The position numbers were made by a program, and so were the translations under genes. This document shows, piece after piece, positions 7,337 through 15,614 of a stretch of 64,000 nucleotides of DNA; the first letter of the stretch is position 1; every line of letters starts with the position of its first letter. Origin of the DNA: UBA5314 sp039679855 (GTDB lineage Bacteria > Bacillota > Syntrophomonadia > Syntrophomonadales > Syntrophomonadaceae). The notes beneath the pieces are model-generated. The model saw only the letters and a program-made list of their open reading frames with translations. It had not been told where the DNA came from and made no database searches. The DNA is taken from positions 5,713 to 69,712 of the forward strand of contig JBDKUE010000121.1 in NCBI GenBank assembly GCA_039679855.1. The letters run 5' to 3'.

Positions 7337-7882
7337 CTACATCCGGGTGCGGGCATATTCTACTCCGGCCATGAAAGCCTTTCGGTTTGCTTCGATTAAA
7401 CGTTCTGATTTGCCCTTAAAAATAACCGGGAAATATTCCAGGGCCTCTTCAACCTGAACCACTGAAGTCTTTTCTAGATAAGCGCCCAGCATGATCATAT
7501 TGGCTCCGCGGGGATTGCCCATCTCTTCAGCCAGCTCATTGACGGGGACCGCCAGTACTTCAAGATCGGTGCGGTCTGGAGTCCGGTCCACCATTGATGA
7601 ATTGATCATCACCAGTCCATTGGGTTTTACCCTCTTTTCAAACTTATCCAGGGAAGGACGGTTCATGATAATTGCCATCAAGGGATTTTCTGTCAATGGA
7701 GAGCTGATTTCCTCCTCGGCAATGGTCACCAGGCAATTGGCTGTGCCTCCCCGCATTTCCGCTCCATAGGAGGGAACCCAGGAAACGTTCTTACCTGAAC
7801 TCATAGCCGCATGCGACAAAAACAGTCCCATGGCCAAAACCCCCTGCCCGCCAAAGCCGGCAAACAACACCTGTTTCTCCAT
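7337..7882 (-). CDS. 2-oxoacid:ferredoxin oxidoreductase, gamma subunit
   Basis: 181 aa. The start GFGGQGVLAMG (about residues 9-19) and PSYGAEMRGGTANC are signatures of the gamma domain of pyruvate/2-oxoacid ferredoxin oxidoreductases. The complex oxidatively decarboxylates a 2-oxoacid to its acyl-CoA and reduces ferredoxin. The separate small gamma subunit and four-gene order fit the VOR (2-oxoisovalerate) or KOR (2-oxoglutarate) types. It is the last gene of a tightly packed operon, directly abutting the beta-subunit stop. Substrate cannot be assigned from sequence alone. Confidence 0.92.
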   Translation of the reverse strand: MEKQVLFAGFGGQGVLAMGLFLSHAAMSSGKNVSWVPSYGAEMRGGTANCLVTIAEEEISSPLTENPLMAIIMNRPSLDKFEKRVKPNGLVMINSSMVDRTPDRTDLEVLAVPVNELAEEMGNPRGANMIMLGAYLEKTSVVQVEEALEYFPVIFKGKSERLIEANRKAFMAGVEYARTRM

Positions 7883-8626
7883 CTAGCCTTCCTCCTTGAC
7901 CTTAAACTCACCCAGCGGGTAGTAGGGAATCATGTGATCACCCACCCATTTCATAGCTTCTACCGGACTCATGCCCCAGTTGGTGGGGCATGTTGATAAG
8001 ACCTCGACCATGGTAAAGCCCATGCCCTTCATCTGCATCTGAATAGCCTTTTTAATCGCTTTCTTGGTTCTGGTCACATTGGCCGGTGTATTGACTGCAG
8101 TCCGGCAAACGTAGGCGGCTCCTTCACTTTGCGCCAGCAGTTCAGCCATTTTGGCCGGATAGCCATTAGCCTCCACCGTGCGTCCGTAAGGTGAAGTAGT
8201 GGTTACTTGCCCCAGCAGGGTGGTGGGAGCCATCTGCCCTCCGGTCATGCCATATATGGCATTATTAATAAAAATAACCGTGATATTCTCCGCCCGCAGA
8301 GAGGCGTGGATAATTTCTCCCATCCCGATGGAAGCCAAATCCCCATCACCCTGGTAGGTAACCAGGCAGCGGTCGGGTAGAAGCCTTTTAATAGCGGTGG
8401 CAATAGCCGGCGCACGGCCATGGGCAGCTTCCAGGGTATCAAAATTAAAATAATCGTAGGCCAGAACCGAGCATCCCACCGGACAAATACCTATAGCCTT
8501 TTCGCGGAGGTTTAATTCGTCCAGGCATTCAGCCAGCAGACGATGAACTATGCCGTGAGTGCAGCCCGGACAATAATGAAATCTAGTTTCTTGCAGACTT
8601 TCCGGTCTTTTGGCAACTACCTTCAC
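7883..8626 (-). CDS. 2-oxoacid:ferredoxin oxidoreductase, beta (TPP-binding) subunit
   Basis: 247 aa. The thiamine diphosphate site is visible as GDGDLASIGMGE...NNAIYGMTGGQMAPTT (about residues 94-135). YCPGCTHG near the N-terminus and CPVGCS are the KOR/VOR beta-type cysteine motifs. It forms the catalytic centre with the alpha subunit. The VSxCPTNWGMSP motif near the C-terminus is typical of VorA/KorB proteins. The gene directly abuts alpha and gamma without spacing, so translation is probably coupled. Confidence 0.93.
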   Translation of the reverse strand: MKVVAKRPESLQETRFHYCPGCTHGIVHRLLAECLDELNLREKAIGICPVGCSVLAYDYFNFDTLEAAHGRAPAIATAIKRLLPDRCLVTYQGDGDLASIGMGEIIHASLRAENITVIFINNAIYGMTGGQMAPTTLLGQVTTTSPYGRTVEANGYPAKMAELLAQSEGAAYVCRTAVNTPANVTRTKKAIKKAIQMQMKGMGFTMVEVLSTCPTNWGMSPVEAMKWVGDHMIPYYPLGEFKVKEEG

Positions 8627-9685
8627 CTAGAATCCCTCCCTTTCAGCGATACGCATGATTTCCCGGGTAAGCTCCTCGGGGTTGGGAGTAATTCCTATTC
8701 GTCCATAAAATTCCACCGGCACCTGACCATTGACAGCCAGGCGGATGTCTTCAACCATCTGTCCCATATTAATTTCAATAGATAGGAAACGGCGAACCGT
8801 TTTAGCTGCTTCCGCTACAATTCGTTCTGGAAATGGCCACAGGGTTATGGGGCGTATCAATCCCACCTTAATTCCCTGTTTGCGGGCATCCATCACTGAA
8901 CGTTTGGCTATACGAGCTATAATTCCAAAAGCCATGACCACCAAATCAGCATCTTCCATCATGAAAGTCTCGGCTCTTTGTTCCTTAGCCTGAATCTCCT
9001 TATATTTAGCATCAAGATGCCGGTTTCTTGTCTCCAGAAACTCCGGATCAAGGTGCAGGGTGTTTACAACATTGGGCTTGCGGCCTGCGCAACCGGTGGT
9101 GGCCCAGGGCTTGTCCACAAATTGGGTGACCGGTTCCCGCAGAATTATGGGCTCCATCATCTGTCCCAGGGTTCCCTCGGCCATGATAAGGACCGGAGTC
9201 CGATAGCGATCAGCCAGATCATAGCCTTCCATGGCCAGATCCATCATTTCCTGAACGCCGGAGGGGGCTAAAACCAGAGTACGGTAATCGCCATGTCCAC
9301 CGCCCCGGGTAGCCTGAAAATAATCAGCCTGGGAAGGTTGAATTCCTCCCAACCCCGGTCCTCCCCGGGATAAATTGACGATCAGGCAAGGCAGTTCACC
9401 TTCGGCGATGAAGGATATTCCTTCTTGTTTAAGGCTTAAGCCCGGTCCGGAAGAAGCCGTCATAACCCGGGCTCCGGTTGAGGCCCCACCATACACCATG
9501 TTTATAGCGGCCAGTTCGCTTTCCGCTTGAACAAACACACCACCGATCTTGGGCATAGTGCGGGCCATATATTCGGCCAGCTCACTTGACGGAGTGATGG
9601 GATAGCCAAAAAATGCACGACATCCGGCTCTGATAGCCCCTTCCGCAAGCGCTTCGTTACCTTTCATCAGTACTCTTTCTTCCAT
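8627..9685 (-). CDS. vorB: 2-oxoacid:ferredoxin oxidoreductase, alpha subunit (VorB-like)
   Basis: 352 aa. It starts GNEALAEGAIRAGCRAFFGYPITPSSELAEYMA, the pyrimidine-binding domain of the alpha subunit. The conserved QAESELAAINMVYGGASTGARVMTASSGPG block follows, and the C-terminal part forms domain II. The sequence most resembles subunits annotated as VorB (3-methyl-2-oxobutanoate dehydrogenase), which would act on branched-chain 2-oxoacids, but KOR cannot be excluded. It follows the ferredoxin subunit by 4 bp. The four-subunit set, the anaerobic lifestyle and neighbouring genes suggest a role in amino acid fermentation or reverse synthesis. Confidence 0.92.
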   Translation of the reverse strand: MEERVLMKGNEALAEGAIRAGCRAFFGYPITPSSELAEYMARTMPKIGGVFVQAESELAAINMVYGGASTGARVMTASSGPGLSLKQEGISFIAEGELPCLIVNLSRGGPGLGGIQPSQADYFQATRGGGHGDYRTLVLAPSGVQEMMDLAMEGYDLADRYRTPVLIMAEGTLGQMMEPIILREPVTQFVDKPWATTGCAGRKPNVVNTLHLDPEFLETRNRHLDAKYKEIQAKEQRAETFMMEDADLVVMAFGIIARIAKRSVMDARKQGIKVGLIRPITLWPFPERIVAEAAKTVRRFLSIEINMGQMVEDIRLAVNGQVPVEFYGRIGITPNPEELTREIMRIAEREGF

Positions 9686-9689
9686 ATCA

Positions 9690-9905
9690 TCACTCCCTTT
9701 CCACCTGAATGATCATATCAGGACACATCATAGCGCATATGGCACAGCCATTGCATTTTTCTTCCTGGGTTATGGTCACCGGGTGGAAACCGAGAGAATT
9801 CATCTGGTGTTTGTCTAGCTCCAGGATCCCTTGCGGACAATAAAAAACGCAAAGTTCACAAGCCTTGCAGCGCTCATCATCGAACTTGAGCCTGCCCCTT
9901 GCCAT
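9690..9905 (-). CDS. 2-oxoacid:ferredoxin oxidoreductase, delta subunit (2[4Fe-4S] ferredoxin)
   Basis: 71 aa from the ATG at 9905, chosen because GGGAGG lies 8 nt upstream; an open frame extends further to 9941 without a better site. Two cluster motifs, CKACELCVFYCP and CNGCAICAMMCP, bind two [4Fe-4S] clusters. It carries electrons from the beta subunit to external ferredoxin. It is located between the P-loop protein gene and the alpha subunit gene. Confidence 0.92.
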   Translation of the reverse strand: MARGRLKFDDERCKACELCVFYCPQGILELDKHQMNSLGFHPVTITQEEKCNGCAICAMMCPDMIIQVERE

Positions 9906-9919
9906 CCTACATTCCTCCC

Positions 9920-10594
9920 TTAAAATACGTCTGAAAGCCATTCAGGCCTCAGATGAAGCTGGATTTTCTTGAGCAGCGGGCCATAACGGGGATATAGTTC
10001 CATATAAAATTGTTCTTGAACCGTCAGGCATACTACCGGAAGTTCCAGGGCCCTGGCATAGGCTTCAACCCTGGCATGTCCTTCGACAATCGTGTTGAGG
10101 TCGCTCGCTTCAACCAGATTGGGATTGCTCACGATTCCGGTAAAAGAAATCCGTGCAGCTCTTTCCAATCCGGTGCGCAGTTCGTTGACTGATTCTAAAT
10201 CACCGGCGAAGGGGCGGTAGGGGTTTACTACCAGATTAAAATGGAGTGGTCTCCGCTGCCCCAAAAGATGACTTAGGTAACCCAGTGCCAGTGAACCTAC
10301 CTCGTCTCCTGCCACATCAATCACCATGTCGTTGTCCTGGCGGACATAAGCCAGTAAATGAGCGGGTATATTGGGAACATCGCTAAAAGAAAGGTCGCCT
10401 CCAGGGGCAACTAGGGTTATGCCCTTTTGATTTAGTTCCTCTTTTAAATCACGGCAAACAAACCATGGATTGACCATATCCAGGTCTGCCAGTACAACTC
10501 TGGTGGACGTATTGGCAGTTTCTATGGCGTAATTCAGGGCCACTTCACTTTTTCCACTGCCAAATCCACCGGCAAAAATAGCTATACTGCCCAA
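9920..10594 (-). CDS. P-loop NTPase (MinD/CobQ-like) at the head of the oxidoreductase operon
   Basis: 224 aa. The Walker A is GGFGSGKS at residues 9-16, followed by a second conserved string LADLDMVNPWFVCRD with an Asp that fits a SIMIBI-class switch. VIDVAGDEVGSLALG serves as a Walker B-like segment. No membrane segments are present. Similar proteins are found next to VOR/KOR genes in clostridial genomes, but I know of no assigned function. Roles in cluster loading or complex assembly would be speculative. The stop is 14 bp before the ferredoxin start, so it is in the same transcript. Confidence 0.82.
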   Translation of the reverse strand: MGSIAIFAGGFGSGKSEVALNYAIETANTSTRVVLADLDMVNPWFVCRDLKEELNQKGITLVAPGGDLSFSDVPNIPAHLLAYVRQDNDMVIDVAGDEVGSLALGYLSHLLGQRRPLHFNLVVNPYRPFAGDLESVNELRTGLERAARISFTGIVSNPNLVEASDLNTIVEGHARVEAYARALELPVVCLTVQEQFYMELYPRYGPLLKKIQLHLRPEWLSDVF

Positions 10595-10736
10595 TTTTTT
10601 TCCCTTTCCCCGCTTTTAGTCCGAACGTCTTATTCTGTACTGTATAACAGACCCGGAACAAAATCAATAAATTTTTAAGAAAAATGCGCAAATTCGACAG
10701 CCATTATCAAATTCTAGTTATTGTTGACCGCCCAAT

Positions 10737-10769
10737 ATAACAAGCCTGAGCAAAACCCAGGCTTGTTCT
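10737..10769 (-). terminator. Hairpin terminator after the HDOD gene
   Basis: A perfect stem ACAAGCCTG/CAGGCTTGT lies 30-60 bp past the stop of the HDOD gene. The T-tract is weak on both strands, so termination efficiency is uncertain. Confidence 0.5.
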
Positions 10770-10797
10770 GTCGTTTATATGATTTTTATTTTCAAAC

Positions 10798-11643
10798 TTA
10801 TTGAAGGCTGGTGGGATCGGATAAAAAATCAGTCATATCGGAAATGATCGCTTCCAGATCCTCTTCGGAAACACCCAGCAAGGCCAGGGATTCAGGATAG
10901 ACCGGATACAAAAGGCCATCCACACCCATTCCTATGCCCATCGATAAACAAACCGCATCGGCCAGGTGAACAATGGCTGTCAGCTTCTGGTCTTCGGAAG
11001 CCTGTCCCGGTTGGTGGTGCTTCTCTATGGCTTCGACCAGTTGAATAGGAATACTCCATCTTTCAGCCAGACGGGCCCCTACTATCGCGTGATTAAAACC
11101 GAGAATCTGATCTTCGGCATCCATAAAGGGTATTTCCTGCGATGTAACCAATTCCACCACTTCATGATAGGCCTCTTTCATGTACCGATTTAATATCACC
11201 TTACCGATGTCGTGCAACAGACCAGCGGTGTAGGCTAAATCCAGATTGCTGTAGCGGCTGCGCCTGGCAATGAGACGGGCGGCGATGGCACAGGCCTGGG
11301 AATGGCGCCATAGTTCGCCTTCCTCCAGGGCATAGCCTTCATATTTCTTCTGCAGCAAATCACTGACTGCGGCGGCCAGGACAATACCGCGAATCGTCTT
11401 AAAACCGAGCAAAACCACGGCATCGGTCACTGTTGCAATGCGCCGGGCGAAGCCATAATAGGCAGAATTGGCCATACGCAAAACGCGGGTGGTCATAGCC
11501 TGATCCTGATCGAGCACCTTATGTATATCCTGCGCCGTGGATTCCGGGTCCTCAGTCAACTGCATAACCCGTATTACCACCTGGGGAAGCGCTGGAATGT
11601 CATTTACCGCTTCTATAATATTTTCCAGGCTTACTTTTTCCAC
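10798..11643 (-). CDS. HDOD domain signalling protein
   Basis: 281 aa. The HDOD domain covers about residues 10-210: NDIPALPQVVIRVMQLTEDP, the transient YYGFARRIATVTDAVVLLG helix region, and a retained HDIGKVILNRY motif, which in an HD enzyme would be the metal site. HDOD proteins act in stress and second-messenger signalling. Catalysis by this group is generally doubtful, although the HD pair here is intact. It is followed upstream by a 142-aa gene only 13 bp away, so the two are probably co-transcribed. Confidence 0.88.
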   Translation of the reverse strand: MEKVSLENIIEAVNDIPALPQVVIRVMQLTEDPESTAQDIHKVLDQDQAMTTRVLRMANSAYYGFARRIATVTDAVVLLGFKTIRGIVLAAAVSDLLQKKYEGYALEEGELWRHSQACAIAARLIARRSRYSNLDLAYTAGLLHDIGKVILNRYMKEAYHEVVELVTSQEIPFMDAEDQILGFNHAIVGARLAERWSIPIQLVEAIEKHHQPGQASEDQKLTAIVHLADAVCLSMGIGMGVDGLLYPVYPESLALLGVSEEDLEAIISDMTDFLSDPTSLQ

Positions 11644-11656
11644 GCTCCGTCCTCCT

Positions 11657-12085
11657 TTACTTCCAATTATCCATTTTGCGCTTAAGAATCTGCTGGTTTA
11701 ACCTCAACTCTTCATTGACGCGCAAGAAAATTCTTTCCATATCCAAACGGGATAAATTCAGTTCATCGGGCTCCAGTACCTCAACTTTTCTAAATTCCTC
11801 TTTCATTGTAAACCGAATGGCGTCCTCGATGGAATCAGCCGAAAATACGATTATAACCGGGGCGAAACTCACAGTCTTGTCACTAACTTCGTCATGTATG
11901 GTATAGACCTCCTGGCTCATATCTATGTCTTCAACCACTATTCCCTGAATAGGAACATTGCGGCTTAAAGTAGCCTGCTGCTGCCGGGTGGCTTCTGCAA
12001 TATCAGCGCTGTTTTTTCCCCCGAAAAGACCGGATTTACCCTTCCCCGCATAATCGAAGCGGACCCGAAGTCTGAGTTTTCCCAT
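11657..12085 (-). CDS. Uncharacterised 142-aa soluble protein
   Basis: Not recognised. It has no membrane segment or signal peptide and opens with a beta-strand-like KLRLRVRFDYAGKGKSG, followed by a Gly/Asn/Ala-rich linker. The middle part alternates hydrophobic strands (VSFAPVIIVFSA). The C-terminal third is amphipathic helix rich in Arg, Glu and Leu. The gene precedes the HDOD gene by 13 bp and is likely in the same transcript. The AGGAGG site lies about 8 nt before ATG. Confidence 0.7.
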   Translation of the reverse strand: MGKLRLRVRFDYAGKGKSGLFGGKNSADIAEATRQQQATLSRNVPIQGIVVEDIDMSQEVYTIHDEVSDKTVSFAPVIIVFSADSIEDAIRFTMKEEFRKVEVLEPDELNLSRLDMERIFLRVNEELRLNQQILKRKMDNWK

Positions 12086-12127
12086 ACAACGTTTCCTCCT
12101 ATATAATTAGTATATATCACCAGGTTA

Positions 12128-13093
12128 TCATTGGTAAAAGCTCATAGTCATTTCAGCCATAAACATTCCCATAACTGCGGCCAGACCCTCGCCATAATTA
12201 AGGTCCAGATCAAACCAGGGCTCGAGTTGCAAACGCTCCAAAATAAACCGGTGCCCGGGTTCCATGGCCAGGCTGGGGCAAAATAAATTGGGCAGGCTTT
12301 TGTTGTTGAGCATAACAGCCAAAAGAGCTGCAACAGAAGTCACAAATCCATCTAAAATAATCGGAATGTCGTAGTGCTCCGCTTCGCTGATGAATCCTGT
12401 TAAGGCCGCAATCTCCAAACCGCCGAAACGAGCTAGAATATCCAGCACATTGTTCGGATCAGGGATTTCGTTATCCATCGCCTGCCTCAACAGTTCTATT
12501 TTCCTGGCGATGCGACCTGCCCCTGCGCTTCCCGGTCCGATCATCAACTCCAACGGAAGACGCAGAGCAACCGATCCCAAGGCCGAAGCGCTAAGTGTAT
12601 TGCCTATTCCTATTTCACCCAGACCGACCATATCATAGTCATACCGTTTTACATACTCCCAGGCTGTCCGGCCGGATTCCAGGGCGGACAGCACCTCGCC
12701 ATAATCCATGGCGTCTTCATCAATGAAATTGCGGGTGCCTTTTCTGATCTTTTTCTTAATTAAATCTGGATTATCCATATCATCAAACAAACCCAGGTCG
12801 AAAATCCATTCTTTCTTCCCCAGGCGCTCCAAGAGCTTTGAAATGGGACTGCTGCCGTCCAAGTGGGAATCAACAATACGCCCGGAGCCAAGAGCTTGAT
12901 AGCTGCTAGTTCCTTCCCGGCTTACGCCATGGTCCCCGGCAAAAACCAGCAAGGCCCAGTCCCTACCCCGGCACCCCAGAGCTTCAAACTGGCGGTACAG
13001 CGTGTTTAATTTTCCCATCCCGTTAATAACCGGGCTCTTACTGCTCATTAGGCCTTGACCAGACCTATCATTCATTATTATTGACCAGTTCAA
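12128..13093 (-). CDS. CobT-like nicotinate-nucleotide dimethylbenzimidazole phosphoribosyltransferase family protein
   Basis: 321 aa. CobT transfers phosphoribose from nicotinate mononucleotide to the lower-ligand base of cobamides. Family landmarks: FAGDHGVSREG, VGLGEIGIGNTLSASAL, FGGLEIAALTGF, PIILDGFVTSVAALLA and a C-terminal GEG string. The canonical G-R-G-T-G-type loop before ARKIELL reads GPGSAGAGRIARKI, and the end reads GEGLAAVMG rather than GEGTGA. It is shorter than typical CobT (about 350 aa). It may be a divergent CobT or a paralogue with another base preference. The start is uncertain: ATG at 13093, 13075 or internal starts all lack a strong RBS. No other cobamide genes are close. 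Confidence 0.72.
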   Translation of the reverse strand: MNWSIIMNDRSGQGLMSSKSPVINGMGKLNTLYRQFEALGCRGRDWALLVFAGDHGVSREGTSSYQALGSGRIVDSHLDGSSPISKLLERLGKKEWIFDLGLFDDMDNPDLIKKKIRKGTRNFIDEDAMDYGEVLSALESGRTAWEYVKRYDYDMVGLGEIGIGNTLSASALGSVALRLPLELMIGPGSAGAGRIARKIELLRQAMDNEIPDPNNVLDILARFGGLEIAALTGFISEAEHYDIPIILDGFVTSVAALLAVMLNNKSLPNLFCPSLAMEPGHRFILERLQLEPWFDLDLNYGEGLAAVMGMFMAEMTMSFYQ

Positions 13094-13129
13094 CCAACCC
13101 GGTTAAACGGCATTTATAGTTCAAACAGC

Positions 13130-13876
13130 TCATAGTTTTTTGCTCCTGTTAGCTACGGCTTCTTTTTTAAGGCGTTCAACCTCGCCCGGGGTAAGATAGC
13201 GAAACTTCCCGGAAGCTACCCCCTGAAGGCTCAAAAAAGATAAAGCCGTCCTTTGCAGATGTACTACAGGGAAGCCAACCGCCGCACACATTCTGCGCAC
13301 TTCCCGCTTTCTCCCTTCCCCCAACTCCATTTCCAACAGGCTGCTTTCAGCTGAACTGGCCAAAACCTTAACCCCCGCCGGTGAAGTCATTCCATCCTCC
13401 AGGTTTACTCCTTTGCGCAGCCTTTGCAGGGCTTCCCGGCTTACGCATCCTTTAACCCTGACCCGGTAGCGCTTCTTAACTCCAAAACGGGGATGAGTTA
13501 TAAGGTTGGCAAAATCTCCATCATTGGTCATCAACAGCAAACCTTCGCTGTCATAGTCCAGGCGTCCAACCGGAAACACCCGGGTGTCAATTCTTTCCAC
13601 CAACTGGGCGACGGTAGACCTCCCTTGAGGATCATCCATACTGCATATAACCCCCAGGGGCTTGTTGAGCAGCAAGTATACAGACCGCTCCTGGGTGATG
13701 GCAGTTCCATCCACTTTTATTTCATCTTTTTCCGGTTCCACTTGAACGCCCTGCTCACGGATTACTACCCCGTTGACCATCACCCGCCCCCGGGCAATGA
13801 GTTCTTCGGCCTTGCGCCGGGAGGTAATTCCAGCCTGGGCGATATATTTGGCCAGCCTCAAATCATCCACCTGCAT
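13130..13876 (-). CDS. rluB: Pseudouridine synthase, RsuA/RluB family
   Basis: 248 aa. An S4 RNA-binding domain is at residues 5-60 (RLAKYIAQAGITSRRKAEELI). It is followed by the RsuA/RluB catalytic domain with GRLDYDSEGLLLMTNDGDF, where the Asp in RLDYDS is the catalytic nucleophile. LLNKPLGVICS and GRKREVRRMCAAVG are further family motifs. RluB modifies uridine 2605 of 23S rRNA in E. coli. In Firmicutes, rluB often sits beside scpAB and spmAB; here those genes lie 6-10 kb away on the same strand. It is divergent from folE. Confidence 0.92.
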   Translation of the reverse strand: MQVDDLRLAKYIAQAGITSRRKAEELIARGRVMVNGVVIREQGVQVEPEKDEIKVDGTAITQERSVYLLLNKPLGVICSMDDPQGRSTVAQLVERIDTRVFPVGRLDYDSEGLLLMTNDGDFANLITHPRFGVKKRYRVRVKGCVSREALQRLRKGVNLEDGMTSPAGVKVLASSAESSLLEMELGEGRKREVRRMCAAVGFPVVHLQRTALSFLSLQGVASGKFRYLTPGEVERLKKEAVANRSKKL

Positions 13877-14112
13877 TATATAAACATAGGAATATTATCA
13901 AACATTTTCTACACCGATATTCTATCTCCTTCATTTGGCCGCCGGCTTCGGAGGGGTTTGTAAAGTTTGGGAGCCAATACACGGTTAGGGTTGCCAATGT
14001 ACAAGTATACAGATATTAAGGCTACAATTTATAATCATTTTCTACGCTTTCTGATATGATAGACATAATGAACAGCTGACTTCTTCGAGTTACCATAAAG
14101 GCGGCGATATTA

Positions 14113-14688
14113 ATGTCTAAAGTAGGAATTGACAAAGCAAAAATTGAAACTGCAGTTCAGATGATACTGGAGGCCATTGGGGAAGACCCGCATCGGGAAG
14201 GTTTGATAAATACACCGGGGCGGGTAGCCCGGTTGTACGAGGAGGTTTTCGCCGGATTGGACAAGGACCCCAGTGAATTATTGGAAGTTCTGTTCACCGA
14301 ATACCACGACGAACTGGTCCTTGTTAAAGACATTCCCCTCTATTCGATGTGTGAACACCACCTGCTTCCCTTTTATGGCAAGGCCCATGTGGCCTATATT
14401 CCCAAGGGAGGCAAAGTTGTGGGCATCAGCAAACTGGCCCGAGTCACCGAGGCCTATGCCCGGCGTCCCCAGTTGCAGGAACGCCTGACTTCGCAGATTG
14501 CGGACTGCATCAACCAGACCCTGAAACCACATGGAGTAGCAGTGGTCATTCAAGCCGAACACATGTGTATGACCATGCGCGGAGTCAAGAAACCCGGTGC
14601 TCTTACCGTAACATCTGCAGTCCGGGGAATATTCGAGACCAGAGCCGAGACCCGGGCGGAGCTGTTATCCCTAATTCTCAACAAATAA
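14113..14688 (+). CDS. folE: GTP cyclohydrolase I
   Basis: 191 aa. It converts GTP to 7,8-dihydroneopterin triphosphate, the first step of folate synthesis (and of queuosine precursor synthesis). Zinc ligands are visible as Cys80 and His83 in SMCEHHLLPFYGK and a Cys near residue 152 in HMCMTMRGVKK. The conserved EAYARRPQLQERLT block is present. Folate made here would feed fhs (17.7 kb) and MetH (48 kb), and the pterin route could also feed the queuosine genes at 36.8-40 kb. The RBS AAGGCGG lies 8 nt upstream of ATG. Confidence 0.96.
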   Translation: MSKVGIDKAKIETAVQMILEAIGEDPHREGLINTPGRVARLYEEVFAGLDKDPSELLEVLFTEYHDELVLVKDIPLYSMCEHHLLPFYGKAHVAYIPKGGKVVGISKLARVTEAYARRPQLQERLTSQIADCINQTLKPHGVAVVIQAEHMCMTMRGVKKPGALTVTSAVRGIFETRAETRAELLSLILNK

Positions 14689-14740
14689 GTGAAGATCAAA
14701 AGGCGGCTTAGACCAGGTCGGCAAGAAGGAGGTTATAATA

Positions 14741-15598
14741 ATGACCAATGTGGCGATTATCGGGGCGGGAAAAGGTGGAACTTCCATATTAAAAGCACTG
14801 AACGGCATTCCAGCCATTAATATTATAGGCATGTGCGATGTCAACACCAATTCTGAAGGTATGGTTTTGGCCAGAAATCTGGGAGTTCTCAATTATACGG
14901 ATATAAAAGCGATGCTCGCTCTTCCGGCCCTGGAACTGGTCATCGAGGCGACCGGGAGCCCCCGGGTGCAGGAAATGATCAATGAGTCAAAATCGGCGCA
15001 TACTGCCATTGTCGATTCTCATGGAGCCAACCTGATGATGACCCTGGTTGAGTCCCGTGAGGATATGATTCACTCCCTGCACGAGGAAGCCACTCGCCTG
15101 GCCGATATGTCCAGGGACTTGTCCAATACCATTCAAGAGATTCGGCGGGTAATCGAGGAAGTAGCCCAGCAGGCTCATACAACCGCTCGACAGGGTAGCC
15201 AGCTGATATCTTCCTCCCGGGAAGCCGAGCAGAGCCTTACGGAAACCGGTGAAGTTTTGAAAATTATCAGCTCAACGGCGCAGCAAACCAAACTGCTGGG
15301 TTTTAACGCCGCCATTGAAGCCGCCCGCAGCGGTGAACATGGCCGCGGGTTTGCCGTGGTAGCAGATGAAGTACGCAAGTTGGCGGAATTTAGCACCATT
15401 TCCGCTCATAAGATTTCAAGTATTTTAAGCAACATCGAACATGCTTTCACCACTATAAACAAAGGCATTGACGAGGCTGGCTCCACTATGCTGAAACAAG
15501 CCAAGCTGACTGAATCGGCGGCTGCCAATATCCAGGAGCTGGAAGCGATGTCTGAAGAACTGCTGGCCACTGCTGACAATCTAGCCAAACTGGGATAA
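14741..15598 (+). CDS. Soluble chemoreceptor-type signalling protein with N-terminal Rossmann-like domain
   Basis: 285 aa. Residues 1-105 look like an NAD(P)-binding Rossmann domain of the dihydrodipicolinate-reductase/oxidoreductase type: VAIIGAGKGGTS (Gly8, Gly10, Gly13), ELVIEATGSP and AIVDSHGANLM. From about residue 106 there is a long coiled coil. It contains the highly conserved methyl-accepting chemotaxis hairpin at about 187-217 (GFNAAIEAARSGEHGRGFAV followed by VADEVRKLAE). No membrane segment or HAMP domain is present, so this is a cytosolic receptor. The architecture suggests sensing of a dinucleotide or small metabolite and signalling to CheA, though no che genes are nearby. The RBS GGAGG is 9 nt before ATG. 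Confidence 0.88.
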   Translation: MTNVAIIGAGKGGTSILKALNGIPAINIIGMCDVNTNSEGMVLARNLGVLNYTDIKAMLALPALELVIEATGSPRVQEMINESKSAHTAIVDSHGANLMMTLVESREDMIHSLHEEATRLADMSRDLSNTIQEIRRVIEEVAQQAHTTARQGSQLISSSREAEQSLTETGEVLKIISSTAQQTKLLGFNAAIEAARSGEHGRGFAVVADEVRKLAEFSTISAHKISSILSNIEHAFTTINKGIDEAGSTMLKQAKLTESAAANIQELEAMSEELLATADNLAKLG

Positions 15599-15614
15599 GG
15601 CACCCATTATCTGT

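Noticed and set aside
13424..13963. 179-aa plus-strand frame over rluB
   Set aside because: It is antisense to the S4/pseudouridine synthase domain with no recognisable motif and extends past the gene only by chance.
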